Shown piece after piece: positions 1 to 10,355 of a stretch of DNA of 37,978 bases. The stretch lies in contig CAMCDO010000003.1 in the NCBI GenBank assembly GCA_945873585.1, positions 1-37,978 on the forward strand, read 5' to 3'. The notes under the pieces were generated by a model that saw nothing but the letters and a program-made list of their open reading frames with translations, was not told the origin of the DNA and searched no databases. A program made the position numbers and the translations under genes. Positions within the stretch are counted from its first letter, which is position 1; each line of letters starts with the position of its first letter. The stretch is from Verrucomicrobia subdivision 6 bacterium (lineage in GTDB: Bacteria; Verrucomicrobiota; Verrucomicrobiia; Methylacidiphilales; Verrucolacustridaceae).

Positions 1-218
1 TCCCCAAGAAAAATACCTGGGGCGTTATCCTTAATCCCTTCGCCGATGACGACTTCACCGCGGATATCGACGAGATCGAAGACTCCTTGGATGGCATCGC
101 AGGCGGCCGCATCGGCGGCGTTCTTATCTCCTTGCCCAATAAATCGCATGGCATTGAGGGCGGCATTTTCTGTCGCGCGAACAAATTCAAATTCTACGGT
201 GCGCTCTGGATCATTCAT
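1..218 (-). CDS. glpX: Class II fructose-1,6-bisphosphatase (GlpX), N-terminal part, truncated by window edge
   Basis: Reverse strand from ATG at 218 reads MNDPERTVEFEFVRATENAALNAMRFIGQGDKNAADAAACDAIQGVFDLVDIRGEVVIGEGIKDNAPGIFLG, matching the GlpX N-terminal GDKNAAD...GxVVIGEGxKDxAP pattern. Not in the ORF track because it runs off the edge. Confidence 0.9.
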   Translation of the reverse strand, partial: MNDPERTVEFEFVRATENAALNAMRFIGQGDKNAADAAACDAIQGVFDLVDIRGEVVIGEGIKDNAPGIFLG

Positions 219-321
219 AAACCCCTTAGTGTAAGGATGTAGCTCGGGTCGCCAAGAAGATTACAAAGGTTTACGATCCGATAGCTTGACGAAAGAAAAC
301 AACCGTATTAAATACGGTCTC

Positions 322-909
322 ATGCGTAAAATGTTGATCCTGCTTGTTTTGGGCTTGCTCGGGTCTCTGGCCAGCGCAGAGGAGACCACCGTGACCCCGG
401 AGTTTCGGCCTGCCAAAGTGGAGCTAACCACCAATGGGGCAACGGCGCCGACGAATGCGGTTCGCCCGCCAGATGGAATGGAAAAGGATCTGCCGGTGGA
501 ACTAGATACAGAGATTAGTTTGAATAAAATTTATACCTACCTCAATGATCCGATTAAGAATAAGCCTGCCGTCGGCAATGCGATGATGATGTATGAACCG
601 AAGTACTGGAATCATGGGGCGATCTCGGCCAAGGACCGTGAGGCCCGCTTAGGAAATATGTTTGTCATTAATTGGCATAACGATGGCAAACCAGGAGATT
701 TCACCGTGAGGTTGGATTATCGGCAGGCCATGACCCGAGAGAAGGTAATGACAAAAACGCAGGATTATAAAGACTTTGATGGGTATGAGAAGACGGTCTT
801 AAAGGTTGCGGGAGAGGATTACAGTAAAGGCGGGGTAGTGAACTCTTGGAGAATCTCCATCGTGCGAGATGGCAAGATCGTCGCCGAGGAAAAATCCTTT
901 ATTTGGTGA
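322..909 (+). CDS. Secreted hypothetical protein
   Basis: ORF 286..909; likely start is the internal ATG giving signal peptide MRKMLILLVLGLLGSLASA. No recognised domain. Confidence 0.7.
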   Translation: MRKMLILLVLGLLGSLASAEETTVTPEFRPAKVELTTNGATAPTNAVRPPDGMEKDLPVELDTEISLNKIYTYLNDPIKNKPAVGNAMMMYEPKYWNHGAISAKDREARLGNMFVINWHNDGKPGDFTVRLDYRQAMTREKVMTKTQDYKDFDGYEKTVLKVAGEDYSKGGVVNSWRISIVRDGKIVAEEKSFIW

Positions 910-977
910 GGGGAATCGCACGAGGCTGAGACCCCAGCGATCTTGTTTTCGGACGATAGAGAACTTAGGATGAGTTA

Positions 978-1433
978 ATGATGGCGCCGACGTTGCAATC
1001 TGGAAAAAAGTATTCCGATGAGCTGGAAATGGAGCATGACATCCGGAACCTAAAAGAAACAATCACCGCTTTGCGTGACGCCTTGGAAAAGCAGAGAGCG
1101 GGCACGGCGACGGAGGTTTCTTTGGCGGTGGCAGAGTCTCAGGCGCAGATCCGAGATTTGCAGGGGACGATTAGTGAAATGCGTACGGAAATCGAGCGTC
1201 GGAAAGCGGCGGGAGAAGAAGCGGTGCAAAAAATTAAAGCGCAGTCAGCGGAGGAGAGTCGGCAGATGCAATCGGGGGTGCAGGCCTTGCGGGATCAGAT
1301 GGAAAAGGAGAGAGCGAAGCACGCTGAGGTGCAGCAGTCCGATCAGCGTTCTCATCGTGACGTGGTAGCGGAGTTCGAGCGAACGGTGCAGGAGATTCGA
1401 ATGCAGATGGAGGCTCACCGTGGCAAAAAGTAA
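978..1433 (+). CDS. Coiled-coil protein, coupled to downstream cyclase
   Basis: 151 aa, charged and heptad-rich (e.g. AVQKIKAQSAEESRQMQSGVQALRDQMEKERAKH); 3' end overlaps the next CDS by 14 nt. Confidence 0.75.
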   Translation: MMAPTLQSGKKYSDELEMEHDIRNLKETITALRDALEKQRAGTATEVSLAVAESQAQIRDLQGTISEMRTEIERRKAAGEEAVQKIKAQSAEESRQMQSGVQALRDQMEKERAKHAEVQQSDQRSHRDVVAEFERTVQEIRMQMEAHRGKK

Positions 1434-3690
1434 GAGCTCGACAGATGGACTAAGCCTGAAGGATGCCAAAATTCTTTTGGAGGTAGCGCGAAAGGTGGCG
1501 GATGGGAAGACTTTGGATGAGCAGTTAGAGACTCTGGTGGCACTGGTGACCGAGGCAACAGGATCGGATCGTGGGACTCTTTTTGTCAACGATCCAAGGA
1601 CGGAAGAGCTCTACAGTCGGGTCACGGTCGGAGGTCTAAAGAGGGAAATTCGCATTCTGAACCACACGGGAATCGCGGGGAGTGTTTTTAAAAAGGGTAA
1701 AGGAGTGGTGGTGCGTGATGCCTACAAAGATGCCCGTTTCAATCAGGCGGTGGATCAGCAGACTGGGTATAGGACTCGCTCGATCGCCTGCGCCCCGATT
1801 CGCACTGTACGTGGGGAGATTATAGGGGTGGTGGAAGTTCTAAATCGAAAGGGAGGTAAGGAGGCTCATTTCAACCATAAGGATCTACAGCTATTGGAAG
1901 CGATGGCTATGCAGGCCTCAGTTTCGTTGCAGCGTAGTTTGCTGGAAGAGTCCTCGGCTCGCGAAAAGGAGCAGGAAGCTGAGTTCCTGGGGGTGGTGGC
2001 AGAAATTTCTGGGGAAATTAAGTTAGGAGCGTTGCTCTCCAAGATTATTAGCACGGTGACGAGGATGTTGCATGCGGAGCGGTCGACTTTATTTATCAAC
2101 GATGAAAAAACGAACGAGCTCTACACCGAGGTAGGAGAAGGTTTGGGGGCAACGCAGATTCGACTCCCGAATCACCTCGGGATTGCGGGAGCGGTATTTA
2201 CTTCAGGGAAAGCGGTGAACATTCCCCACGCCTATGCTGATCTTCGCTTTAATCCTGGCTTTGACAAAAAGACCGGGTTTTTTACGCGGTCGATGCTTTG
2301 CACTCCCGTGATTAACAAAGAGGGGAAGGTGATTGGCGCCACCCAAGTGCTGAATAAGCGAGGGGGATCTTTCACCCATGAGGACGAAGCGCGCTTGAAG
2401 GCTTTTACAGCGCAAGTCTCGGTGGCTTTGGAAAATGCAAAGTTGTTCGACGATGTGCAAAACATGAAGAACTATGCGGAATCGATGTTGGAAAGTATGT
2501 CGAACGCTGTGGTGACTCTGAATGAAGAGGGAGTGATTCAGACCTGTAACGCGGCAGGAACAAGAATTCTGAAAACTCCTGTCAAGGAAGTGCTGAAAAA
2601 GAAAGCGGCGGAATTTTTTGCCGGAAAAAACGGCTGGGTGGAGGAAAAGATCCGTCAGGTGGCGTCTTCTGGGGAGCCTTCCTTGATGATGGACGCGGAA
2701 ATGGAGTGGGGTGGAGAGAAGACCTCGGCCAATGTGACCGTGCTTCCGTTGGTTAGCGTGAAGGGTAAGTCGCTGGGTTCTTTGGTGATGATTGAAGATA
2801 TTAGCGATGAAAAACGGATGAAGGGAACGATGGCGCGATACATGGACCCAGCGATTGCTGATCAGTTAATGGCGACGGGTAAAGAGGTGCTTGGCGGAGC
2901 CGAGAGCGAAGCCTCTATTTTATTCTCAGATGTGCGGAGTTTTACCACTCTAACGGAAAGTTTGGGGGCGCAGGGGACGGTAGGTTTGCTGAACGAGTAC
3001 TTCACTTTGATGGTGGACTGCCTGCAGAAGGAGGGGGGGATGTTGGACAAGTTTATCGGGGACGCGATTATGGCGGTCTTTGGTTTGCCTTTACCTCGAG
3101 AAGACGATCCAGATCGGTCGGTGCGTGCGGGAATTGGGATGTTGGTGGAGTTGGAGGCTTTTAATCAGGCGAGAAAAATGAGAGGAATGATGGCTATCGA
3201 CATGGGGCTAGGGATTAACACCGACACGATTGTCAGTGGAAATATCGGGTCACCCAAGCGGATGAACTATACGGTGATTGGGGATGGGGTGAATTTGGCG
3301 GCGCGTCTGGAAACGGCCTGTAAGCAGTATGGAGCGAAGATGCTAATTAGTGATGCGACGGTGAAGAAGCTCAAAGGGACCTACCGAATGCGGGAAGCCG
3401 ACCGAGTAGTGGTGAAGGGGAAGACGGAACCGGTGGTTATTTTTGAGGTGCTGGATTATCACACGGACGCGTCCTTCCCCAATCCGATGGAAGTGATCAA
3501 CCATTTTAAGGATGGGCTAGGGAAGTATCGCAAACAGGACTGGGATCGTGCGAAAGCTGCTTTCGGGGAAGCGCTCAAGGTGCATCCGGGGGACAAGCTG
3601 AGTAAAATCTACATCGAACGGTGTGACTATTTTCAGAAAAATCCTCCTGAGAAAGAGTGGGACGGGGTTTGGGTAATGAAGGAGAAGTAG
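1420..3690 (+). CDS. GAF-GAF-PAS class III adenylate/guanylate cyclase
   Basis: GTG start. Two GAF-like repeats (GTLFVNDPRTEELYSRV... and STLFINDEKTNELYTEV...), a PAS-like segment (MLESMSNAVVTLNEEGVIQTCN), and a class III cyclase domain (ASILFSDVRSFTTLTE, DKFIGDAIMAVFG, NYTVIGDGVNLAARLE). Confidence 0.92.
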   Translation: MAKSKSSTDGLSLKDAKILLEVARKVADGKTLDEQLETLVALVTEATGSDRGTLFVNDPRTEELYSRVTVGGLKREIRILNHTGIAGSVFKKGKGVVVRDAYKDARFNQAVDQQTGYRTRSIACAPIRTVRGEIIGVVEVLNRKGGKEAHFNHKDLQLLEAMAMQASVSLQRSLLEESSAREKEQEAEFLGVVAEISGEIKLGALLSKIISTVTRMLHAERSTLFINDEKTNELYTEVGEGLGATQIRLPNHLGIAGAVFTSGKAVNIPHAYADLRFNPGFDKKTGFFTRSMLCTPVINKEGKVIGATQVLNKRGGSFTHEDEARLKAFTAQVSVALENAKLFDDVQNMKNYAESMLESMSNAVVTLNEEGVIQTCNAAGTRILKTPVKEVLKKKAAEFFAGKNGWVEEKIRQVASSGEPSLMMDAEMEWGGEKTSANVTVLPLVSVKGKSLGSLVMIEDISDEKRMKGTMARYMDPAIADQLMATGKEVLGGAESEASILFSDVRSFTTLTESLGAQGTVGLLNEYFTLMVDCLQKEGGMLDKFIGDAIMAVFGLPLPREDDPDRSVRAGIGMLVELEAFNQARKMRGMMAIDMGLGINTDTIVSGNIGSPKRMNYTVIGDGVNLAARLETACKQYGAKMLISDATVKKLKGTYRMREADRVVVKGKTEPVVIFEVLDYHTDASFPNPMEVINHFKDGLGKYRKQDWDRAKAAFGEALKVHPGDKLSKIYIERCDYFQKNPPEKEWDGVWVMKEK

Positions 3691-3798
3691 AGCTCTCGCC
3701 CATGGTTTAGGCTGGCTGGTAGGTAGATAGGAGAGGTGCTTTTTTGGACTTGAGCGGAAGATGGACGAAATTGCAGAATCCGCTACCCTTTCAAAGCA

Positions 3799-3870
3799 GG
3801 GTCGTTAGCTCAATGGTAGAGCTGCTCCCTTTTAAGGAGTAGGTTGTAGGTTCGAATCCTACACGACCCA
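3799..3870 (+). tRNA. tRNA-Lys (anticodon TTT)
   Basis: GGGTCGTTAGCTCAATGGTAGAGCTGCTCCCTTTTAAGGAGTAGGTTGTAGGTTCGAATCCTACACGACCCA folds as a cloverleaf; anticodon loop CTTTTAA; CCA not encoded. Confidence 0.95.
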
Positions 3871-3881
3871 CACTTCTTTCT

Positions 3882-5960
3882 ATGAATTTTAAAATCGAAT
3901 CTCCTTATGCTCCCGCAGGCGACCAGCCCGAGGCGATTCAGGCTCTCTTGCGGCGTTTGCGGAATGGGGAAAAGCATAATGTTCTCCATGGGGTCACAGG
4001 CTCAGGGAAGACTTTTACGATTGCCAATGTCATTCAGGAACTTGGTTTGCCCACTTTGGTAATGAGTCATAACAAGACTTTGGCTGCCCAGCTCTACAGT
4101 GAATTGAAGGGATTCTTTCCGCATAACGCGGTGGAGTACTTCGTAAGTTATTTCGACTACTACCAACCAGAGGCCTACATCCCCAGAACCGATACCTACA
4201 TCGAAAAGGATTCTTCGATTAACGAAGAGATTGAGCGGTTACGACTTTCTGCGACGACCAGTTTGCTCACACGGAAAGATGTCATTGTGGTGGCGAGTGT
4301 CTCGTGTATTTACGGTTTGGGTTCTCCCGAAGATTACGAAAAGATGTTTCTCTGTCTCGAACCTGGCCTAACGGTATCCCGAGAAGATCTTCTGGCGCGT
4401 TTGGTTGAGATCCAGTATGAGCGAAACGATCTTGCGCCGGAACGGGGTCAGTTTCGCGTGCGTGGGGATGCGATTGAGGTTTGGCTGGCTCAGGAGGATG
4501 CCGGAGTACGGATTGAACTTTTGGGTGAGAAGATCGATCGCTTAACCCGATATGAAACTTCCACAGGAAAAGAGATGGGGCGGCCAATGCGGGAGGTTCT
4601 GACGCCAGCGAGACACTATGTGACTCCAGCGGAAAAGATGAAAAAGGCGGTTATCTCCATCCGAGAAGAATTGGGGGAGAGAATTGGCCAGTTGGAAGGG
4701 ATTGGCAAAATGCTTGAAGCCCAACGGCTAAAGATGAGAACTGAGTATGACTTAGATTTAATGGAAGAGATGGGAACTTGCAGCGGGATCGAGAACTATA
4801 GCCGTCACCTTTCGGGACGGAGCCCAGGGGCTAAGCCGAGCACCTTGATTGACTTCTTCCGAGACGAATTCTTGGTGGTGATGGATGAGAGTCATGCCAC
4901 CGTGCCACAAGTCGGAGGAATGTATGCGGGGGATCGGAGCCGCAAGACGGTGCTGGTGGAGCATGGTTTTCGGTTGCCCTCGGCTTTAGATAATCGTCCA
5001 ATGAGGTTCGAGGAGTTCGGCGCCATGCTACAGAAGGTAATTTATGTTTCGGCCACGCCCGCTCCCTTCGAGATTGGGAAGGTCAGAGGTCAAGTGGTGG
5101 AGCAGGTAGTGCGTCCGACGGGATTGCTTGATCCCCCGGTGAAAGTAAGGCCGCTAAAGGGTCAGGTCGACGAAACGATTGCGCTGTGTCACGAGAGGGT
5201 GGCTCGGGGTGAGCGGGTGTTGATTACGACTTTGACTCGCAGGTCTTCTGAGGACCTTTCGGATTACTTAAAAGAAGCAGGGTTTAAGTCGCGCTATCTT
5301 CATGCGGAGGTGGACGCGATTGAGCGGGTGGAGATTCTGCGAGAGTTGCGATCGGGCGAAATCGACGTTCTGGTGGGAATTAATCTTTTACGGGAAGGAT
5401 TAGATCTGCCAGAGGTTTCCTTGGTTTGCATTTTAGATGCGGACAAGGAGGGGTATCTGCGTTCCGAGACTTCCTTGATTCAGACAGCGGGTAGGGCAGC
5501 ACGGCATTTAAATGGGGAGGTTGTCCTTTTCGCCGATCGGATGACGAAATCGATTCTAGCGTTGATCCGAGAAACGGATCGACGGAGGGCGATTCAGGAG
5601 AAGTATAATCAGGAGCATAACCTAGTACCACGATCGGTCATACGTGGAGTGCAGGAGAGCTTGCAGACGATCGTGCGCACGGCTCGGGGAATCAACACGC
5701 AAGTAGGTGGAGGTGAGGCCACGGCCGACGCGCAGGAAGTCTTAAAGCAGCTGGAAGAGGAGATGTGGGAGGCTTCGGAAAAGCTGGAGTATGAGCGTGC
5801 TGCGCTCCTCAGGGATCAGATTGAAGATTGGAAGAAGACTCACCACTTGGGCGGAGTGAGCGTGGAGGCGAGCAGGAGTGTGGTCAAAACAGGCAAGGGG
5901 AAGCCTGTGGTCTATGGCAAAGCTCGGCCGAAGCTCAAGCCCAAGGTGAAAGTGATCTAG
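3882..5960 (+). CDS. uvrB: Excinuclease ABC subunit B
   Basis: MNFKIESPYAPAGDQPEAIQAL, GVTGSGKTFT Walker A, YFDYYQPEAYIPRTDTYIEKD, C-terminal UVR motif. Confidence 0.98.
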   Translation: MNFKIESPYAPAGDQPEAIQALLRRLRNGEKHNVLHGVTGSGKTFTIANVIQELGLPTLVMSHNKTLAAQLYSELKGFFPHNAVEYFVSYFDYYQPEAYIPRTDTYIEKDSSINEEIERLRLSATTSLLTRKDVIVVASVSCIYGLGSPEDYEKMFLCLEPGLTVSREDLLARLVEIQYERNDLAPERGQFRVRGDAIEVWLAQEDAGVRIELLGEKIDRLTRYETSTGKEMGRPMREVLTPARHYVTPAEKMKKAVISIREELGERIGQLEGIGKMLEAQRLKMRTEYDLDLMEEMGTCSGIENYSRHLSGRSPGAKPSTLIDFFRDEFLVVMDESHATVPQVGGMYAGDRSRKTVLVEHGFRLPSALDNRPMRFEEFGAMLQKVIYVSATPAPFEIGKVRGQVVEQVVRPTGLLDPPVKVRPLKGQVDETIALCHERVARGERVLITTLTRRSSEDLSDYLKEAGFKSRYLHAEVDAIERVEILRELRSGEIDVLVGINLLREGLDLPEVSLVCILDADKEGYLRSETSLIQTAGRAARHLNGEVVLFADRMTKSILALIRETDRRRAIQEKYNQEHNLVPRSVIRGVQESLQTIVRTARGINTQVGGGEATADAQEVLKQLEEEMWEASEKLEYERAALLRDQIEDWKKTHHLGGVSVEASRSVVKTGKGKPVVYGKARPKLKPKVKVI

Positions 5961-5989
5961 AAAGCTTTTCTTTTCAGGTTTCGTTGAGA

Positions 5990-6487
5990 TTAAGGCAAGG
6001 AGCAGATCGAGTAGGTTGGGAGGGGGGCAAGGAGTTTCGACCCGTGGGCTGAAGTGATTTCGAGGAGAGAAACGATTTCGATTAGCTCGCCTTTGCTTTG
6101 ACGGAGAAGCGTGGCGGCGGAGGCAAGCTGGGTACCGCGATGGAGGACATCGGCCACCAAAATAAAGCGACAGCCCGTGGGGATACTTTGGAGATCAAGA
6201 ATGGGGGCACGCCCCGAGGGTTGGAGAACCCCTAATCCACCACCAACAATATAGGCGAGAGAGGAGGCAAGGGGCAGGGCAGAGGAGTCGTAGGCAACGA
6301 CTAAGTCGACTCGGCGTCGTGGGTATCGTTCATTCATATCCGCGCAAGCAAATCGAAAAAACTGGGCATCGCGGTAGATCGCGTCGGTTAAGTAGCTCGA
6401 TTCGCCAGCAGTGCGGGCACTCTCGATTGTTCGCACGGCACTGGCAAGGCGATCGCGGGCGCTCCGCAGAGTTGGGGCTTTCATCAA
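5990..6487 (-). CDS. Divergent adenine phosphoribosyltransferase-like protein
   Basis: APRT-like layout: VDLVVAYDSSALPLASSLAYIVGGGLGVLQPSGRAP...RFILVADVLHRGTQLASAATLLRQSKGELIEIVSLLEI; PRPP-loop residues are not canonical. Confidence 0.65.
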   Translation of the reverse strand: MMKAPTLRSARDRLASAVRTIESARTAGESSYLTDAIYRDAQFFRFACADMNERYPRRRVDLVVAYDSSALPLASSLAYIVGGGLGVLQPSGRAPILDLQSIPTGCRFILVADVLHRGTQLASAATLLRQSKGELIEIVSLLEITSAHGSKLLAPLPTYSICSLP

Positions 6488-6540
6488 GTAAGATTCTCTG
6501 GCAAAGCGGGGAGGCGGGCAAAACCTAAAGAGGGAGTGGC

Positions 6541-7398
6541 TTATTCGTCTTCTTCGTCGCGAAAGGGATTTTTTCCGGTGGTGGGGAGAGTCTCGATCGC
6601 GGTGCGGAGTTTTTTTAGGGCAATACTTTGAATTTGGCGAATTCGCTCGCGGGTGACCTTGAACTTCTTGCCGATCTGTTCAAGGGTAGGTGGAGTTTCG
6701 TCGCTGAGAGGAAAGCGTAGAGAGAGAATGGATCGTTCCCGTGAATCAAGAACATGGAGGACGCTACGTAGTTCTTTTATCAGGTTGCGGCTTTCGAGAT
6801 CGCGTCCTGGCATGGCGGCGGTTTCATCGGCAATGAGGTCGCCCAGTTCCACATCCGCTTGGTCCCCGACCATGGTATTGAGCGAGGTAGGTCGCATGGA
6901 GATACGGCGAAGTTGGGCAATACGTAGGGCGGAGATACCGATCTCTTTGGCTAGCTCTTCGTCGGTGGGTTCGCGACCAAGCTCATCGAAGAGCTGGATG
7001 GCGATCCGCCTCATTTTGGCCAATTTATCGACGAGGTGAACTGGCAGGCGGATGGTTTTGGACTGATTGGCGAGAGCACGGCGGACAGCCTGTTTGATCC
7101 ACCAGCAACCATAAGTACTAAACTTGGTCCCGCGGGTGTGATCGAAGCGTTCGACGCCTTTCATGAGACCAATGTTCCCCTCGCTGATCAGGTCGAGTAG
7201 GGGGAGGCCGAGGCCAGCATAATCATTGGCGATTTTGACTACCAAGCGGAGGTTAGCCCTAATCATCAACTCCCTGGCGGCACGATCTCCGCGCTTCATT
7301 CGTTTGGCGAGTCGAACTTCATCGGCGCGAGTCAGAAGTGGGATTTCTCCTATTTCTTTTAGATAGGCGCCGAGGGCACCATCACGGAAGTCATTCAC
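6541..7398 (-). CDS. RNA polymerase sigma-70 family factor (RpoD/SigA-like, no region 1.1)
   Basis: NLRLVVKIANDYAGLGLPLLDLISEGNIGLMKGVERFDHTRGTKFSTYGCWWIKQAVRRAL (region 2), region 3, and TLEQIGKKFKVTRERIRQIQSIALKKLR (region 4). Confidence 0.95.
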   Translation of the reverse strand: MNDFRDGALGAYLKEIGEIPLLTRADEVRLAKRMKRGDRAARELMIRANLRLVVKIANDYAGLGLPLLDLISEGNIGLMKGVERFDHTRGTKFSTYGCWWIKQAVRRALANQSKTIRLPVHLVDKLAKMRRIAIQLFDELGREPTDEELAKEIGISALRIAQLRRISMRPTSLNTMVGDQADVELGDLIADETAAMPGRDLESRNLIKELRSVLHVLDSRERSILSLRFPLSDETPPTLEQIGKKFKVTRERIRQIQSIALKKLRTAIETLPTTGKNPFRDEEDE

Positions 7399-7543
7399 GA
7401 TTGAATGATGGGCGGTTCGTAAGAAGAGTGAAAGAGTAACCGCAAAGCTATTAGTGATAATAGACTAGGGCATAAGTGATAACAGAGTGGCGGGGCGGGT
7501 TTCTCCCCTTCAGTGAGCATTCCTAAAGGGGGCTGAGAGCGGT

Positions 7544-10300
7544 CTAGTCCTTGAGGGCAGCTTGGGCGGCGGCAAGGCGGGCGATGGGTAGGCGGAAGGG
7601 CGAGCAGGAAACGTAGGCGAGTCCTAGCCGATGACAGAACTTAACCGAGTCGGGGTCGCCCCCGTGTTCACCGCAGATGCCGAGTTTAATGTCCTTACGG
7701 GTGGAGCGGCCAAGTTTGACTGCCATCTCCATGAGTTTGCCGACGCCGAGCTGGTCGAGTACGGCGAAAGGATTTTGGCGGACGATTTCTTCCTCTTGAT
7801 AACGGGGGAGGAAGGAACCTGCGTCGTCGCGGCTCATGCCAAGGGCGGTCTGGGTAAGGTCATTTGTGCCGAAGCTAAAGAACTGGGCTGATTTGGCGAT
7901 TTCGTCCGCGACGATGCAAGCCCGAGGAATTTCGATCATGGTTCCGACCAAGTAGGAGAGTTTTAGGTGGCGCTCTTTCTGGACTTGGGCGGCAACGCGA
8001 TGGACGAGAGCGAGTTGAAGTTCAAGTTCCTTGGGGAAGCCAACTAGAGGAATCATGATTTCTGGGCGAACCTTGATCCCAGCCGCCTGAACCTCTGCGG
8101 CGGCTTCAAAGATGGCGCGGGCCTGCATTTCAGAAATCTCTGGAAAGACAATACCGAGACGACACCCGCGATGCCCAAGCATGGGGTTGAACTCGTGGAG
8201 TTCTTTGACCCGTCGGGCGATGCGCTCGATCGAGATTCCGAGCTTATCGGCCAAGGCTTGTTGAGCGGCAGTGTCGTGGGGTAAAAATTCGTGCAAGGGG
8301 GGGTCGAGCAGGCGGATGGTACCTGGGCGACCCCCGAGAGCTTTAAAAATACCTGCAAAGTCGGAACGTTGGGCGGGGAGGAGCTTAGCTAAGGCACGTG
8401 CACGTTCTTCCAAATTTTCGGCGAGGATCATTTCGCGAACGTGATCAATGCGATCGCCTTCGAAGAACATGTGCTCGGTACGGCAAAGGCCGACCCCTTG
8501 AGCGCCGAAGGCGATGGCGTGGCCGACTTGATCGGGCTGATCGGCATTGGCGCGGACTTCGAGTTTCCGGCGTTGGTCGGCCCACTGCATCAGTTGAGCA
8601 AAGACGCGGTAGATTGGGCTTTCGGCCGCGGTCATATCCTTATCGATGAGCACTCGAACAATATCGGAAGGGGAGGTTTTAACTTCGCCTGGGAAGATTT
8701 CTCCAGTGGTACCGTCGATGGAAAGGAAGTCGCCCTTGTTAAAAGTCTTCCCGCGGACTGTGAGGGTGGACTTGGCGTAGTCGATATGCAGGTCGGATGC
8801 GCCACAGACGCAGACTTTGCCCATTTGGCGGGCGACGAGGGCAGCATGAGAGGAAACTCCGCCACGGGCGGTGAGAATGCCCTCGGCAGCGAGCATTCCG
8901 CGAATGTCCTCGGGGCTGGTTTCGATGCGGACGAGGAGAACCTTCAAACCCTTTTGGGCAGCGGCTTCGGCGTCATTGGCTTGAAAATAGATCTGGCCTG
9001 AGGCGGCTCCAGGACCTGCGGGAAGGCCGCGGGCGATGACCTCGGTGGTTTTACGTGCTTTGGCTTCAAAGACAGGAGCAAGCAGTTGGCTGAGGGAATC
9101 GGCGGGGATTCGGCGGATGGCGTCGTCGGGTTTGATGAGCTTTTCTTTAACCATTTCGACGGCGATACGGACGGCGGCGAAGCCTGTGCGTTTTCCGTTA
9201 CGGGTTTGGAGCATGAAAAGGCGACCTTGCTCGACGGTAAACTCGAAATCTTGCATATCGTGGAAGTGACCTTCGAGGGTGTGGCGGACATCTTGGAGTT
9301 GGCGGAAGACTTCAGGCATTTCGACCTGAAGTTGGGCGACTGGTTCGGGAGTACGGACACCGGCGACAACGTCTTCGCCTTGGGCATTGAGGAGGAATTC
9401 CCCGTAGAGAACTTTTTCGCCTGTGGCGGGATCTCGGGTGAAGGAGACACCTGAGCCACTATCATTGCCTGTGTTGCCAAAGACCATGGCTTGGACGTTG
9501 ACTGCTGTGCCCCATTCGTGGGGGATGTTGTATTTACGACGATAAACGATGGCGCGGTCATTATTCCATGAACCGAATACTGCACCGACGGAGCCACGGA
9601 GCTGTTCCCGAGGATCATCGGGGAAGTCTTGGCCTGTCCGTTCTCGGATGAGTTTGCGGAATCGATCGGTGAGGGTGCGGAGTGCGGAGGCGTCTAGTTT
9701 GGTATCGGCGATATGGGGATCTTTGGGATGGAGCTCTTTTTTGAGATTTTCGATAACAACTTCAAAGGGATCATGGTCTTCACCGGGTCGCTTTTGGACG
9801 CCCATGACGACATCACCGTACATCTGGAGGAAACGGCGGTAACAGTCGTAGGCGAACCGTTCGTTACGACTTCGTTCGGCGAGGGCGCGTACAGTTTTAT
9901 CATTGAGACCGAGATTGAGAATGGTGTCCATCATCCCTGGCATGGAGTCGCGGGCGCCTGAGCGGACGGCGAGAAGGAGCGGATTGACTGGATCGCCGAG
10001 TTTCTTGCCCATGGAGTGCTCGATCTTGGCGATGGCTTCGTCGATCTGCCGTTCCAAGGATGGGGGGTAGGTGCTCTGGTTCTCGTAGAAGTAAGTGCAG
10101 ACTTCGGTGCTGATGGTGAAGCCTGCGGGAACTGGTAGACGAATTCTGGTCATTTCGGCGAGGTTGGCCCCTTTACCACCAAGGAGGGCCTTCATCTTGC
10201 CGTTACCATCCGCTTTGCCGCTACCGAAGGAGTAAACGTACTTCACCGCCTTGCGAAAGAGCGCCTTTTTGGGTTTCGAAGACTTTGTTTTAGTTGGCAT
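7544..10300 (-). CDS. ppdK: Pyruvate, phosphate dikinase
   Basis: [66 protein letters not shown]-terminal PEP-binding domain. Start placed at MPTKTKSSK because the ORF-track start (10531) would lie inside rph. Confidence 0.96.
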   Translation of the reverse strand: MPTKTKSSKPKKALFRKAVKYVYSFGSGKADGNGKMKALLGGKGANLAEMTRIRLPVPAGFTISTEVCTYFYENQSTYPPSLERQIDEAIAKIEHSMGKKLGDPVNPLLLAVRSGARDSMPGMMDTILNLGLNDKTVRALAERSRNERFAYDCYRRFLQMYGDVVMGVQKRPGEDHDPFEVVIENLKKELHPKDPHIADTKLDASALRTLTDRFRKLIRERTGQDFPDDPREQLRGSVGAVFGSWNNDRAIVYRRKYNIPHEWGTAVNVQAMVFGNTGNDSGSGVSFTRDPATGEKVLYGEFLLNAQGEDVVAGVRTPEPVAQLQVEMPEVFRQLQDVRHTLEGHFHDMQDFEFTVEQGRLFMLQTRNGKRTGFAAVRIAVEMVKEKLIKPDDAIRRIPADSLSQLLAPVFEAKARKTTEVIARGLPAGPGAASGQIYFQANDAEAAAQKGLKVLLVRIETSPEDIRGMLAAEGILTARGGVSSHAALVARQMGKVCVCGASDLHIDYAKSTLTVRGKTFNKGDFLSIDGTTGEIFPGEVKTSPSDIVRVLIDKDMTAAESPIYRVFAQLMQWADQRRKLEVRANADQPDQVGHAIAFGAQGVGLCRTEHMFFEGDRIDHVREMILAENLEERARALAKLLPAQRSDFAGIFKALGGRPGTIRLLDPPLHEFLPHDTAAQQALADKLGISIERIARRVKELHEFNPMLGHRGCRLGIVFPEISEMQARAIFEAAAEVQAAGIKVRPEIMIPLVGFPKELELQLALVHRVAAQVQKERHLKLSYLVGTMIEIPRACIVADEIAKSAQFFSFGTNDLTQTALGMSRDDAGSFLPRYQEEEIVRQNPFAVLDQLGVGKLMEMAVKLGRSTRKDIKLGICGEHGGDPDSVKFCHRLGLAYVSCSPFRLPIARLAAAQAALKD

Positions 10301-10355
10301 GGTGTGAAGTGGAGCGAAATTAAATGCCAGCCAAATGGTTTTTTTGCAAGCTTGA

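Noticed and set aside
8441-9001. 186-aa + strand ORF (and others at 8398, 9086, 9549) antisense to ppdK
   Set aside because: Lies wholly within the clearly conserved ppdK frame; composition typical of a codon-bias shadow ORF with no recognised domain.
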